A stretch of DNA of 64,000 bases, from contig CAJTHM010000007.1 of NCBI GenBank assembly GCA_910576125.1, positions 1 to 64,000 on the forward strand, in the 5' to 3' direction. Under the pieces are notes generated by a model. It was not told the origin of the DNA. It ran no database searches and saw only the letters and a program-made list of their open reading frames with translations. Each line of letters starts with the position of its first letter. The stretch's first letter is position 1. A program made the position numbers and the translations under genes. Source of the stretch: Lachnospiraceae bacterium. Its GTDB lineage: Bacteria > Bacillota > Clostridia > Lachnospirales > Lachnospiraceae. This document shows, in pieces, positions 1 through 8,323 of the stretch.

Positions 1-139
1 CCGTCGGACCAAGGGTTTGCCTACAGCTTCCTTCAGATTCCACCTCACGATGGACACCCTTGCTGTTCAGCTATACACTTCCTCGTTGCCTAGGCGTGTT
101 AGGGACTTTCACCCATTAGAGCGCGCCCATGGCGCGCAA
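1..139 (-). mobile_element. Group II intron, 5' end (domain I), truncated by window edge
   Basis: Read on the minus strand, this stretch has the conserved 5' portion of a bacterial group II intron: a GCGCGCC...GGGCGCGC start helix, GGTGAAAGTCCC, CAAGGGTGTCC, and GGAATCTGAAGGAAGCTG followed by GGCAAAC. These blocks are typical of domain I. The intron runs off the left edge, so its reverse transcriptase and 3' end are not visible. The 5' boundary is near 139, immediately after the T-tract of a terminator hairpin. That is the known target preference of group IIC introns, so class IIC is inferred. The exact first base is uncertain because the usual GUGYG start reads UUGCG here. Confidence 0.82.
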
Positions 140-142
140 ACC

Positions 143-170
143 AAAAAAGCCGCAGCGGGCTGGCTGCGGC
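143..170 (-). terminator. Rho-independent terminator beside the intron
   Basis: Arms GCCGCAGC (149-156) and GCTGCGGC (163-170) form an 8-bp stem; on the minus strand it is followed by six T (143-148). It closes whatever transcript comes through 180-400 and is the probable insertion target of the intron. Confidence 0.8.
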
Positions 171-236
171 CTTCCATGCATCTTCCTGTCTCTTATCCAT
201 CTTTCCGTACATTTCCCTGTCTGTACGAAAAGGACT

Positions 237-311
237 TCATCTCATTCCAGCTCTGCCCATGCCGCTTTGCAGCAATACTATTGAATTTATCCTGATATGC
301 AGACCTGTCAT
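237..311 (-). CDS. Possible 24-codon leader peptide or small frameshifted gene
   Basis: An ATG at 311 is preceded by GAGG with 7-nt spacing and opens a 24-codon ORF. It lies between a possible promoter (400-429) and the terminator at 143-170, so a short transcript is plausible. A neighbouring frame stays open further, to about codon 39, and looks more protein-like (it contains YQDKFNSIAAKRHGQSW). A one-base indel near the start codon could therefore have broken a small gene. I do not recognise the product, and a small RNA is equally possible. Confidence 0.25.
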   Translation of the reverse strand: MTGLHIRINSIVLLQSGMGRAGMR

Positions 312-399
312 CGTCTTACCTCTTTCCCTACCGTTCCTTCGGCCGCTTTCTGTCTCGCTCCCTTGCTTTCAGATCGAGCTATTTCTTCATTCTGCACAG

Positions 400-429
400 A
401 TTATACTATAATCCTGTATTTTATAGCAA
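400..429 (-). promoter_or_regulatory. Candidate sigma-A promoter for the small unit
   Basis: On the minus strand, TTGCTA (429-424) and TATAAT (405-400) are separated by 18 bp. The -10 is perfect and the -35 weak. Confidence 0.4.
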
Positions 430-452
430 TACCCAAACAGATATTCAAGGCG

Positions 453-482
453 AAAAAACGCCGGGAGCATCGGCTCCCGGCG
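453..482 (-). terminator. Terminator of the GH2 gene
   Basis: A 10-bp GC-rich stem (459-468 with 473-482) is followed on the minus strand by TTTTTT (458-453). It starts 8 bases after the GH2 stop codon. Confidence 0.9.
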
Positions 483-489
483 GCACACA

Positions 490-3150
490 TCAGTTTTTCT
501 TCTGAGGATAGGGCAGCCGGCAGGTTTTGCAATAATCCATCCTGCCGTCCACCATCGAAATCCTCACGGCAATCTCTCCCGACGCAGTGCGGCGCACATA
601 GGCCAGCAGCCTCCCCCGGAAAGTCGCCCGGCTGCTTTCCCGGTAAGGCGTCACATCCGCCAGATTCCCGTTCTCCAGCCCGGCAAGCACGCCTGCGCCG
701 TCTACTTCCACCGCCAGAGTCCGCTCCTGCCAGCTGACAGTTCTTCCCTGCTCATCCTGCAGGTTTATTTCCAGCTGATAGAGATAGCCCGGCTCCGATG
801 AAGCCTCCTCCCAGCTTTGACCTGTCAGCGCGTCCGGCTGCCGCCAGATACGGCATTCCAGCCCTGCGGCCTGCCCCACTGCCGCCAGGCTGCAGACAGC
901 TGCGGGAGCCTGGCTGTTCCCCTCTGTCCCAAGGGCCCGGGCAGCCGCCGGCGCACCATAGCCCTCCGCAACCAATGTGCCCGGCCTGTAGCTCACACGA
1001 TAGCAATATGCCCCGTCCCCATTATACTCATCCAGGATACCGAAATCCTGGCGCTCCCGGAATTCAGGCGCATCCTGTCCATCAGGCCGCACACCTTTCT
1101 CCCCATCGGTCTTCCAGCCCTCCAGAACCAGTCTGACCCGAGGAAGATTGGAGTAGACTTTAACCAGTATCTCCTCCCCCTCCTCATAATTCCATTGGCT
1201 CTCCATAGGCAGCCAGTCCTCATCCCCATCCGAGATGCGCCTTGTGGCGATGGCAATCGCAGGCTCCCCCCGCCAGAAAGACTTTCTGCGGTAGAATTCC
1301 GGCTTCCTGTCCCCGGCACAGGTCAATATGCCCGCAGGCGACCCATGTACCGGCCATCCCCTGGCCTCCCCCAGATAGTCGATGCCCGTCCAGAGGAACT
1401 GCCCGCTGATAAAAGCATTGTCCCTCACCGCAAGCCATGCCCCGTAACTGTGCCCGTTCTCGCTGCCCAGCAGAGGCTTGCCCGGAAACCTGCCGTGATC
1501 CGCCTCATACAAATGCTCTTTATAATTATACCCCACTACATCCAACCCCTCGAACAGCCCGGTCTCCGCGGACAGTTCGGGGAATGCCGCAGCCAGCGTC
1601 ACCGGCCGCGTCGCATCCTCTTGGCGGACCTCACGCTCCAATCCGGCGGCAATGGTCACCAGCCGCACGGCATTCGGTTTATTGACATCATATTGACGTT
1701 CAGCCGCAGGCTTGTTGGCGTCATTATTTCCCGTCATGGAATCGAAAGAGGGATGGCAGTAAGGATCGTTGGGATAATCTATCTCATTGCCGATGCTCCA
1801 GAGAATCACGCTGGGATGATTCCTGTCCCGGCGCACCATAGCCTGCAGATCCGCCTTATGCCACTGGGGGAACTCCTCGAAATACCCCTCGTGCACAGGG
1901 GGGTATACATTGTGCCCTGTGGACCACTTATTCTTGGCGTTCTCCCACTCGTCAAAAGCCTCGTCCATCACCAGGAAGCCCATTCTGTCGCAGAGCTCAT
2001 ACAGCTCCGGCATATGGGGATTGTGGCTGCACCGTATGGCATTGCAGCCGCACTCCTTTAAGGCCTCCAGGCGCCTCTGCCAAATCTCCGGCTCCATGGC
2101 CGCTCCCAGCACGCCTCCGTCGTGGTGCACGCAGACCCCTTTCAGCTTCGTCTCCGCTCCGTTTAAGAAAAAGCCTTTCTGCGCGTCAAACACTATCCCG
2201 CGAATGCCCACAGGGGTCTCATCCACCAGATAATACTCCGGACAGGGCTCCGTATCCTCCCCGTCTGCCAGGGCGTACCAGGTACGCATAGTATACAGAT
2301 ACGGGTGCTCCGGGGACCAGAGCCCGGCCTGCTCCAGCGTGCCGGTCAGGACGCACTCCCCGCCTGCCGCCGTCTGCCCCTCAAGCGTCAGCGCCGCTCT
2401 GCCGTCCTCTTCCAGCAGCGCGGTGCGGATGCGGACCATGGCACTCTCCGCGGGACATCCCTGCCTGTCCGCGTTTCCTGCCTTATCCGCCGTCCCATTC
2501 CCTGTCCCGTGCCGGCAGTCCTCCGTCCAGTGCCTGATGACAATCCGGGCCCTGCCCCTGCCCGCGTCCTTTTCATCCGCCTCCACCTGCTCCGCCGAGA
2601 AGAACACCCCGTATTCCGCAGGATGCACCGGCTCTTCCGCCACCACGGTGACTTTCCTGGTGATGCCGCTCCCCGTGAACCATCTGGAATCCGCCAGATC
2701 CGTATGCACTACCTTGACGCAGAGCACGTTCTCTTCCTCCCCGAACACCGCCGCGTGGGTGATATCGTAGGAAAAAGTGCTGTATCCATAAGGCCTCCGC
2801 CCCAGATAGTAACTGTTGCACCAGACCTGGCTGTTCTTATAGATGCCGTCGAAGACCACTTTCACGGACTTCCCCCGGTACGCCTCCGGCAGCCCGAAGC
2901 GCACCCTGTACCAGCCGGTTCCTCCTGCCAGATACCCTGTGCCGCTGGAATATCTTTTTGAAAAAGGCTGCTCCACCGACCAGTCGTGGGGTACCCTGAC
3001 GCTGCGCCAGCCGCTGTCGTCAAAGCCCTTGTACCAGGCCCCCGACGCGGCAGTGCGCGGATACCCCTCCCCTGTGCCGGGAACGCACTCCCCGGGCTCC
3101 TCCAGATGAAATTTCCAATTCTCGCTCAACACTGTCTGCTCTCTGTCCAT
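490..3150 (-). CDS. Glycoside hydrolase family 2 (beta-galactosidase-like)
   Basis: Predicted cytoplasmic exo-glycosidase of family GH2, most likely a beta-galactosidase releasing terminal sugars from imported oligosaccharides. The 886-residue product starts with a jelly-roll sugar-binding domain (motifs YLAGGTGWYR, DGIYKNSQVW), then an immunoglobulin-like domain, then the TIM barrel. Glu456 in LWSIGNEID fits the acid/base and Glu564 in LLGSENGHSYG the nucleophile. The C-terminal part resembles the DUF4982/beta-sandwich tail of this subgroup. There is no signal peptide. I chose the ATG at 3150 (GGAGGGG just upstream) because a strong promoter at 3242-3270 lies downstream of the longest ORF start at 3282. 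Two low-complexity inserts (near residues 220-240 and 735-755) are not normal for the family. Substrate specificity cannot be fixed from sequence. Confidence 0.9.
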   Translation of the reverse strand: MDREQTVLSENWKFHLEEPGECVPGTGEGYPRTAASGAWYKGFDDSGWRSVRVPHDWSVEQPFSKRYSSGTGYLAGGTGWYRVRFGLPEAYRGKSVKVVFDGIYKNSQVWCNSYYLGRRPYGYSTFSYDITHAAVFGEEENVLCVKVVHTDLADSRWFTGSGITRKVTVVAEEPVHPAEYGVFFSAEQVEADEKDAGRGRARIVIRHWTEDCRHGTGNGTADKAGNADRQGCPAESAMVRIRTALLEEDGRAALTLEGQTAAGGECVLTGTLEQAGLWSPEHPYLYTMRTWYALADGEDTEPCPEYYLVDETPVGIRGIVFDAQKGFFLNGAETKLKGVCVHHDGGVLGAAMEPEIWQRRLEALKECGCNAIRCSHNPHMPELYELCDRMGFLVMDEAFDEWENAKNKWSTGHNVYPPVHEGYFEEFPQWHKADLQAMVRRDRNHPSVILWSIGNEIDYPNDPYCHPSFDSMTGNNDANKPAAERQYDVNKPNAVRLVTIAAGLEREVRQEDATRPVTLAAAFPELSAETGLFEGLDVVGYNYKEHLYEADHGRFPGKPLLGSENGHSYGAWLAVRDNAFISGQFLWTGIDYLGEARGWPVHGSPAGILTCAGDRKPEFYRRKSFWRGEPAIAIATRRISDGDEDWLPMESQWNYEEGEEILVKVYSNLPRVRLVLEGWKTDGEKGVRPDGQDAPEFRERQDFGILDEYNGDGAYCYRVSYRPGTLVAEGYGAPAAARALGTEGNSQAPAAVCSLAAVGQAAGLECRIWRQPDALTGQSWEEASSEPGYLYQLEINLQDEQGRTVSWQERTLAVEVDGAGVLAGLENGNLADVTPYRESSRATFRGRLLAYVRRTASGEIAVRISMVDGRMDYCKTCRLPYPQKKN

Positions 3151-3241
3151 ACGCCCCTCCATGATGCCCCGTCCCAGACCGGATTTATCCGCCCGCTTCT
3201 CTGGCGGCACGGTTCTGAAACCGATTTCTTCTCCTGTTTCC

Positions 3242-3270
3242 ATCATACGGGATTCCCCGCGACATGTCAA
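3242..3270 (-). promoter_or_regulatory. Sigma-A promoter of GH2 gene
   Basis: On the minus strand, TTGACA (3270-3265), a 17-bp spacer and TATGAT (3247-3242). It implies a leader of about 85 nt and rules out the upstream ATG at 3282. Confidence 0.75.
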
Positions 3271-3384
3271 GCAGAGCCTCAAAAATACTGTTCACACGCC
3301 GTCGGTACAACGAACCGATGACAGCCGTCCGCAAAACCGTTTTATCCGATATAAAGCTCTCCCGCTAAATCAGGACTATATCCC

Positions 3385-3413
3385 TTGACGCAGAGTGCGG
3401 GATTGTATATAAT
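3385..3413 (+). promoter_or_regulatory. Sigma-A promoter of the ispE-GntR-murI gene group
   Basis: TTGACG (3385-3390), 17-bp spacer, TATAAT (3408-3413), then about 130 nt of leader to the ispE start. The rest of the divergent intergenic stretch (3151-3544) shows no gene. Confidence 0.75.
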
Positions 3414-3544
3414 TTATACTAGAAATCAAGGAAACCTGCCACTTTACCCGGCTCACGGGCAGAATCCGGCGCAGATGGGGCGGCGGGTTTTGTTGCCTCG
3501 TGAGCATAGTACAAAAGCATCGTTCCGAGACGGGAGGGACGCAA

Positions 3545-4402
3545 ATGGACAGATATCAGATAATGGCATATGCAAAAATCAATCTGGGGCTGGATGTGGT
3601 ACGGCGGCTGCCAGACGGCTATCATCAGGTAAAGATGGTCATGCAGAGCGTAGGACTTCGGGATGAGCTGACCTTTGAGGAAGCAGGAAGCGGCATCACC
3701 ATCACCGCCGACACGGCAGAACTGCCCACAGGGGAGGACAATCTCATCCACAAAGCCGCCAGGCTCATGCTGGACAAGTACGGCATTTCCTCGGGTCTGC
3801 GCGTCCATCTGCGGAAAAACATCCCCATCGCCGCCGGCATGGCAGGCGGAAGCACCGACGCCGCCGCTGTCATGAAAGGCATCAACCATATCTTCCATCT
3901 GGGACTTACCCCCGCGCAGCTGATGGAGGACGGCCTGTCCATCGGCGCGGATGTGCCCTACTGCATCCTGGGCGGCACGGCGCTGGCGGAGGGCATCGGG
4001 GAAAATCTGACCCCTCTCCCGCCCATGCCCCCCTGCCACATCCTGATTGACAAGCCGGATATCAGCGTGTCCACCAAATATGTCTATACCCATCTGGACG
4101 CACAGGGCATCCGGAATCACCCGGATATCGACGGTATGACCGAAGCAATCCGGGCAGGCAGTCTTCCCGGCATCACCGAGCGCATGGAAAACGTGCTGGA
4201 GACCGTGACCGTCCCGGCCCATCCGGTCATAGATACGATCAAGCAGCAGATGATGCGCCTTGGCGCGGCAGGCAGCCTGATGAGCGGCAGCGGCCCTACC
4301 GTATTCGGCATCTTTCGGGATATGGCGCAGGCACAGACAGCGCTGGAACGGCTCCTCCGGGAGAATCCCTCCCACCAGGTATTTTTGACTACGCCCGTAT
4401 AG
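3545..4402 (+). CDS. ispE: 4-diphosphocytidyl-2-C-methyl-D-erythritol kinase
   Basis: Phosphorylates CDP-methylerythritol with ATP in the non-mevalonate (MEP) isoprenoid pathway; cytosolic. The 285-residue product has the GHMP-kinase layout: AYAKINLGL at the N-terminus with the active-site Lys11, the ATP-binding loop PIAAGMAGGSTDAAAV at 94-109 with catalytic Asp105, and GAAGSLMSGSGPTVFG near the C-terminus. The ATG at 3545 has GGGAGGG upstream and fits the family start; the in-frame ATG at 3500 would add 15 unrelated residues. It is first in a plus-strand run with a GntR regulator, a small membrane protein and murI. Confidence 0.95.
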   Translation: MDRYQIMAYAKINLGLDVVRRLPDGYHQVKMVMQSVGLRDELTFEEAGSGITITADTAELPTGEDNLIHKAARLMLDKYGISSGLRVHLRKNIPIAAGMAGGSTDAAAVMKGINHIFHLGLTPAQLMEDGLSIGADVPYCILGGTALAEGIGENLTPLPPMPPCHILIDKPDISVSTKYVYTHLDAQGIRNHPDIDGMTEAIRAGSLPGITERMENVLETVTVPAHPVIDTIKQQMMRLGAAGSLMSGSGPTVFGIFRDMAQAQTALERLLRENPSHQVFLTTPV

Positions 4403-4455
4403 CATTTTGGGAAACCAGACAGTCCTACTGACAACTTTCAGAATGGAGGATTACT

Positions 4456-5142
4456 ATGCAAAGCGATTTTCAAGCCGATCTACCGCTCCGGGATGTGGTT
4501 TTCAATACATTGCGCCAGGCCATCCTCACCGGGGAGCTAAAGCCCGGCGAGCGCCTGATGGAGCTCCATCTGGCAGACAGGCTGGGTGTCAGCCGCACGC
4601 CTGTCCGGGAGGCCATCCGCCGCCTGGAGCTGGAGGGGCTTGTCACCATGATTCCCAGGCGGGGCGCGGAGGTGGCGCAGATCACGGAAAAGGGCATGAG
4701 CGACGTCCTGGAAGTCCGCCGGACTCTGGACGCCCTCTGCGCGGAGCTTGCCTGCGACCGCATCACGGAGGAGAGCCTCGCCAGGCTGCAGAAAGCCTGC
4801 GGTCATTTCGAGCAGTGCGTGGCCACGAAAAACGCCAAGAAAATCGCCCAGGCCGATGTGGCCCTCCACGACATCATCGTACAGGCCACGGGAAACCAGC
4901 GCCTGATTCAGATGGTGAATAATCTCTCGGAGCAGATGTACCGCTACCGTTTTGAATATATCAAGGACAGCAGCCAGCATGAAACCCTGGTGAAAGAGCA
5001 TAAAATTATCTATGAGAGCATCGTGAACAAGGACAGGGATACAGCGGCAGCGGCGGCAAAGCTCCACATCGACAACCAGAAAAAAGCCATCATCCGCCAG
5101 ATCCGCCTGGAAAACGACAAAAAACAGGACTCCATTCCCTGA
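4456..5142 (+). CDS. GntR family regulator with FCD domain
   Basis: A 228-residue DNA-binding regulator of the FadR/VanR subgroup. The winged helix-turn-helix is at about residues 10-75 (contains GVSRTPVREAIRRLELEG, the GntR signature). An all-helical FCD effector domain follows (about 80-215) with the D...H pattern (VALHDIIVQATGN) that usually binds a metal and a small organic acid. GGAGG stands 6 nt before the ATG. It sits 53 bp behind ispE and ahead of murI. Its target and ligand cannot be read from the sequence. The gene placement (ispE, gntR, murI) looks conserved rather than recently acquired. Confidence 0.9.
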   Translation: MQSDFQADLPLRDVVFNTLRQAILTGELKPGERLMELHLADRLGVSRTPVREAIRRLELEGLVTMIPRRGAEVAQITEKGMSDVLEVRRTLDALCAELACDRITEESLARLQKACGHFEQCVATKNAKKIAQADVALHDIIVQATGNQRLIQMVNNLSEQMYRYRFEYIKDSSQHETLVKEHKIIYESIVNKDRDTAAAAAKLHIDNQKKAIIRQIRLENDKKQDSIP

Positions 5143-5195
5143 ATACTTAGGGAAAAACCGGCAATACTCCTCAAAAAGCGAAAAGAGGATATTGC

Positions 5196-5486
5196 ATGAA
5201 AAAGAAATGGCTTGAAATCCGCGTGGCGATAGGTCTGTGCGCCGCGCTGGGCTGGTGGGGTCTGCTCTACCCGGAGCTTGCGCTGACTCCCGATACGGTA
5301 AGAGTCAGCGCGGAAGACAGTGCAGGAGAGCCTTCCGACCAGAGTCCCCAGTGGAGCTTCGACAGCAGCCTGTATCTGGACCTCCTGAACGCAGACCGGG
5401 AAAATATCACGTTCCGCAGCAGACTGCTCACGGAAATAAAGGAATTGTTCCAAAGCTTCAACAATTCCTATATAAACGGCATTTAA
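5196..5486 (+). CDS. Small membrane-anchored protein of unknown function
   Basis: A 96-residue protein with a basic N-terminus and one hydrophobic stretch (about residues 9-30), so a single anchor or uncleaved signal segment. A short polar outer part follows, rich in acidic and Ser/Gln residues. No family recognised. A GAGGATATTGC ribosome-site region precedes the ATG. It is tightly placed between gntR and murI and reads in the same direction, so probably co-transcribed. A role at the envelope is the most one can say. Confidence 0.65.
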   Translation: MKKKWLEIRVAIGLCAALGWWGLLYPELALTPDTVRVSAEDSAGEPSDQSPQWSFDSSLYLDLLNADRENITFRSRLLTEIKELFQSFNNSYINGI

Positions 5487-5583
5487 TTCCTGCCAGCCGT
5501 TAAACACAGCAAGTCATGCCGTTTATCCGGTTTGTGCGCAAGATTCAATCACCGAATATATCGTTTATTTTGGGAGGCTTTTC

Positions 5584-6438
5584 ATGACAGAGACGCAACC
5601 GAATCAAAACAGGACGCTTCCAGACAGGGACGCCCCCATCGGGGTATTCGACTCCGGTGTGGGCGGTCTTACTGTGGTGCGGGAAATCATACGGCAGATA
5701 CCAAACGAAAAAATCATTTATTTCGGAGACACGGCCCGGGTTCCCTATGGGAACAAATCCCAGGAGACTGTTACCCGTTTTTCGGAACAGATTGTACGGT
5801 TTTTAAGAACCTTTCAGGTAAAGACCATCGTCGCCGCCTGCAACACCGTCAGCGCCTACGCCATGGAGGCCCTGGAGCGGGATATCGACATCCCCATTTT
5901 GGGCGTGGTAAAGCCGGGGGCGAAGACCGCCGTGTCCGCCACCAGGAACGGCCGGATTGGGGTCATCGCCACTGAGGCCACCATCGGCAGCCAGATCTAC
6001 ACAAAATACATAACGGAACTGAATCAGAATGTATCCATCTACGGCAAAGCCTGCCCCCTTTTCGTCCCCCTGGTGGAGGAGGGGCTTTTGGAGGATCCCG
6101 TCACCGATGAGATCGCCCGCAGGTATCTGACGGAACTGATCGACATAGACATCGATACCCTTATCTTAGGCTGCACCCATTATCCCCTGATCCGCTCCAC
6201 TCTGGGCAGAATCATGGGGGAGAGAGTGACCCTGGTGAACCCGGCTTATGAGACCGCCAGGAAGCTGCGGGAACTGCTCACCGGGAGAAATCTCCTCTGC
6301 GAGACGCCCCCGGGACTTGGCAGCAACCGCTATCAGTTCTATGTCAGCGACAAAGCGGATAAATTTGTACGGTTCGCCAATTCCATCATCAAATACGGCA
6401 TCCTGTCGGCCAAGACCGTCAATATCGAAACCTATTGA
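5584..6438 (+). CDS. murI: Glutamate racemase
   Basis: Interconverts L- and D-glutamate to supply D-Glu for peptidoglycan; cytosolic and cofactor-independent. At 284 residues it is of normal length. The two catalytic cysteines are present: Cys86 in AACNTVSA and Cys197 in LGCTHYPL. The N-terminal signature IGVFDSGVGGLTV and the YFGDTARVPYG loop are intact. TGGGAGGCTTTTC precedes the ATG. It is followed closely by the DUF1934 gene, so these two probably share a transcript. Confidence 0.96.
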   Translation: MTETQPNQNRTLPDRDAPIGVFDSGVGGLTVVREIIRQIPNEKIIYFGDTARVPYGNKSQETVTRFSEQIVRFLRTFQVKTIVAACNTVSAYAMEALERDIDIPILGVVKPGAKTAVSATRNGRIGVIATEATIGSQIYTKYITELNQNVSIYGKACPLFVPLVEEGLLEDPVTDEIARRYLTELIDIDIDTLILGCTHYPLIRSTLGRIMGERVTLVNPAYETARKLRELLTGRNLLCETPPGLGSNRYQFYVSDKADKFVRFANSIIKYGILSAKTVNIETY

Positions 6439-6495
6439 CGGCAGGGCCCCAGGCGGCACGCGGCCCGGATACGGACAGAGAGGCAGGAGCATCAC

Positions 6496-6921
6496 ATGGG
6501 AACAAAGGCACAGCTTACGCTGACCGGACGGCAGCGGGACGAAGCGGGTCAGGAAACTGTGATAAAAAGCAGCTTCCCGGCAGACTATTACGAAAGAGAC
6601 GGCAGCAGCTGTATTTTATATGAAGAGCAATCTGAGGATTCCGGCTCCGTCACCAGAAACGCCATCAAGCTGAAAGGTTCCGTCCTGGAGATGACCAGGC
6701 GGGGAGAAATCCATTCCCGCATGGTCTTCGAGGCGGGGCAGAGACACCTGACCGATTATGTCACCCCTTACGGAACTTTGCGGCTGGAAGTCCTGACGGA
6801 GACTCTGGAACTTTCCCGCCGCAGAGGCGGCCTGGATGCCGCCCTGAAATATACCCTGCGGCTGGACGGACAGTTCCTCTCTGACTGCACGCTCACGCTT
6901 TCCATAAATCTGCTTCCATAA
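6496..6921 (+). CDS. DUF1934 (YwiB-like) beta-barrel protein
   Basis: A 141-residue protein matching the DUF1934 family of small calycin-like barrels common in Firmicutes. Features seen are the YYERDGSSCILYEE strand pair, VLEMTRRGEIHSRMVFE, a YVTPYGTLRLEVLTE segment and a closing GQFLSDCTLTLSI strand. Function is unknown. It lies 57 bp behind murI. There is no signal peptide or membrane segment. Confidence 0.85.
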   Translation: MGTKAQLTLTGRQRDEAGQETVIKSSFPADYYERDGSSCILYEEQSEDSGSVTRNAIKLKGSVLEMTRRGEIHSRMVFEAGQRHLTDYVTPYGTLRLEVLTETLELSRRRGGLDAALKYTLRLDGQFLSDCTLTLSINLLP

Positions 6922-6936
6922 ATCTCTAAAATAAGC

Positions 6937-6964
6937 TAAACATTTCCAGCGCGTCTGCCGAAAT
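6937..6964 (+). promoter_or_regulatory. Sigma-28/sigma-D-like promoter
   Basis: TAAA (6937-6940) and GCCGAAAT (6957-6964) with a 16-bp gap resemble the flagellar/chemotaxis promoter (TAAA-N15-GCCGATAA). It lies about 95 bp ahead of the gene at 7062. A closer match occurs at 40537-40563. Confidence 0.5.
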
Positions 6965-6988
6965 AATTAACAGAACGTAGATACAATG

Positions 6989-7014
6989 AAATCCACGCCG
7001 TGCGCGGATTTTGT
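6989..7014 (+). terminator. Terminator-like hairpin between DUF1934 gene and 7062 gene
   Basis: AAATCCACG pairs with CGCGGATTT around a 5-nt loop (6989-7011), followed by TTGTTGT. It lies after the sigma-D-like promoter, so it either closes the murI operon or sits in the leader of the next gene. Confidence 0.5.
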
Positions 7015-7061
7015 TGTCATAAATCATGGATGATGCAAGAATTCGTCAGAAGGAGGATACT

Positions 7062-7715
7062 ATGAGTGTAAATGGAGTTACATCAAGTCAGGCGGCTGCC
7101 TATAGCTATTCTGTCACAGATAATGCGAAGACGGAAAATACTTCCGCTGCAGGAGCTGCCGCGTCAAAGGAATCTGCCAAAGCGGAATCATCCGCTGCCG
7201 ATAAGGGTGTCGTATATGAGCCTTCAAGCACAAAGGATACTGCCGGGAAGACTACCTACACGCCCGACACCAACCTGATCAACAAGATGAAGGCGGATGC
7301 GGACGCGCGTACGGCACAGCTGCGCAGCCTGGTAGAGAAGATGATGGCCGGACAGGCCAACGCTTACGGCAAGGCCAACGATATCTGGTCTTTTTTAAGG
7401 AGCGGCAATTATACCGTTGATGCCGCCACAAAGGCACAGGCTCAGGCCGATATCGCCGAGGACGGCTACTGGGGCGTGAACCAGACCTCCGACAGAATCA
7501 TCGACTTCGCAAAAGCGCTGACCGGCGGCGATCCCGACAAGATTGAAGAGATGCGTTCTGCGTTTGAAAAGGGCTTCAAGAAAGCCGGCAAGACCTGGGG
7601 CGGCAATCTTCCCGATATCTCCCAGCGCACCTATGACGCTGTCATGGAGAAATTCGACAAGATGGCCGAGGAAGCCAAGAAGACCAGCTCCACTCCCGTG
7701 GATACCGAGGGCTGA
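7062..7715 (+). CDS. Conserved helical protein, unknown function
   Basis: A 217-residue protein starting at the ATG that follows AGAAGGAGGATACT; a longer in-frame ATG at 7026 has no ribosome site. Residues 1-65 are low-complexity (Ala, Ser, Lys, Thr) and probably disordered. The rest is helical with a repeated amphipathic pattern (KMKADADARTAQLRSLVEKM; EKFDKMAEEAKK). No signal peptide or membrane segment. Similar small proteins are common in Lachnospiraceae but I know no function. The upstream sigma-D-like promoter hints at co-regulation with motility genes, which is inference. Confidence 0.75.
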   Translation: MSVNGVTSSQAAAYSYSVTDNAKTENTSAAGAAASKESAKAESSAADKGVVYEPSSTKDTAGKTTYTPDTNLINKMKADADARTAQLRSLVEKMMAGQANAYGKANDIWSFLRSGNYTVDAATKAQAQADIAEDGYWGVNQTSDRIIDFAKALTGGDPDKIEEMRSAFEKGFKKAGKTWGGNLPDISQRTYDAVMEKFDKMAEEAKKTSSTPVDTEG

Positions 7716-7740
7716 GCTTCCGCTGCATCAAAATAAGGAA

Positions 7741-7770
7741 AAAGGGCTGTCCCACTGTGGACCGCCCTTT
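7741..7770. terminator. Bidirectional terminator between converging units
   Basis: AAAGGGC (7741-7747) pairs with GCCCTTT (7764-7770), with GTCC/GGAC inside. T-rich tracts follow on both strands. It serves the 7062 gene (+) and the 3' end of the long minus-strand surface operon. Confidence 0.8.
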
Positions 7771-7817
7771 CTTTTTATGCTTTATCATTTTATACTTTTT
7801 CATTTTGCACTTCCCGG

Positions 7818-8312
7818 TCATGTGCCCTTTTCGTCCTGCCACGACTGCTCCGGGACACCGTCTTCCTGACCGCTGACGGTATCCAGGGCGCTGGCTACCA
7901 GCTTGATCATCTCCCAGATAGAGCGGAAGTAAAGCGTCTTGTTCTTTTCCATCCAGGTAATCCGCCCCTGCCAGCTGCTGTTCTGCCTGTGCTGGACACG
8001 GATGATGAATGTCCCCAAGTCGCCGTGCCTGCTCAGCAATTCTTCGTCCTTCATGACTCTAGTCCTCTCTTTCCTGGATTCTGTGTGTCCCCCCTGCTTC
8101 TGAAACGTGCGGTCATTGGTGGTAGGATGGGGAAAATTCAGGGAATCATACAGCCCCTCCAGCCGGAAAATCGCCTCTTCCATATTCGCAAAAGAAGTTC
8201 CCTCCTGTGCATAGGCATGGTAGAACCTGCCTTCCGGCTGCCCTTCCCCTATCCGGTCCACGCACAGCACCACACTGTTCGGCCCTCCCAAATACCACTC
8301 TGTCTTTTCCAT
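7818..8312 (-). CDS. Small conserved protein paired with BTAD regulator
   Basis: A 164-residue protein; the ATG at 8312 lies 11 bp after the stop of the BTAD regulator gene. The C-terminal half carries a block I associate with many Lachnospiraceae proteins: FIIRVQHRQNSSWQGRITW, then a FRS..E..KL...AL helix. The N-terminal half (GGPNSVVLCVDRIGEGQPEG) looks like a short beta unit. No signal peptide. Adjacency to the transcriptional regulator suggests a partner or co-regulated protein. Function unknown. It is the last gene before the terminator at 7741-7770. Confidence 0.7.
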   Translation of the reverse strand: MEKTEWYLGGPNSVVLCVDRIGEGQPEGRFYHAYAQEGTSFANMEEAIFRLEGLYDSLNFPHPTTNDRTFQKQGGHTESRKERTRVMKDEELLSRHGDLGTFIIRVQHRQNSSWQGRITWMEKNKTLYFRSIWEMIKLVASALDTVSGQEDGVPEQSWQDEKGT

Positions 8313-8323
8313 ATGCCTGCCCT

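Noticed and set aside
817..2061. Long plus-strand open frame (414 codons) across the GH2 gene
   Set aside because: Antisense shadow of a clear GH2 enzyme in G+C-rich DNA; no ribosome site or family features.
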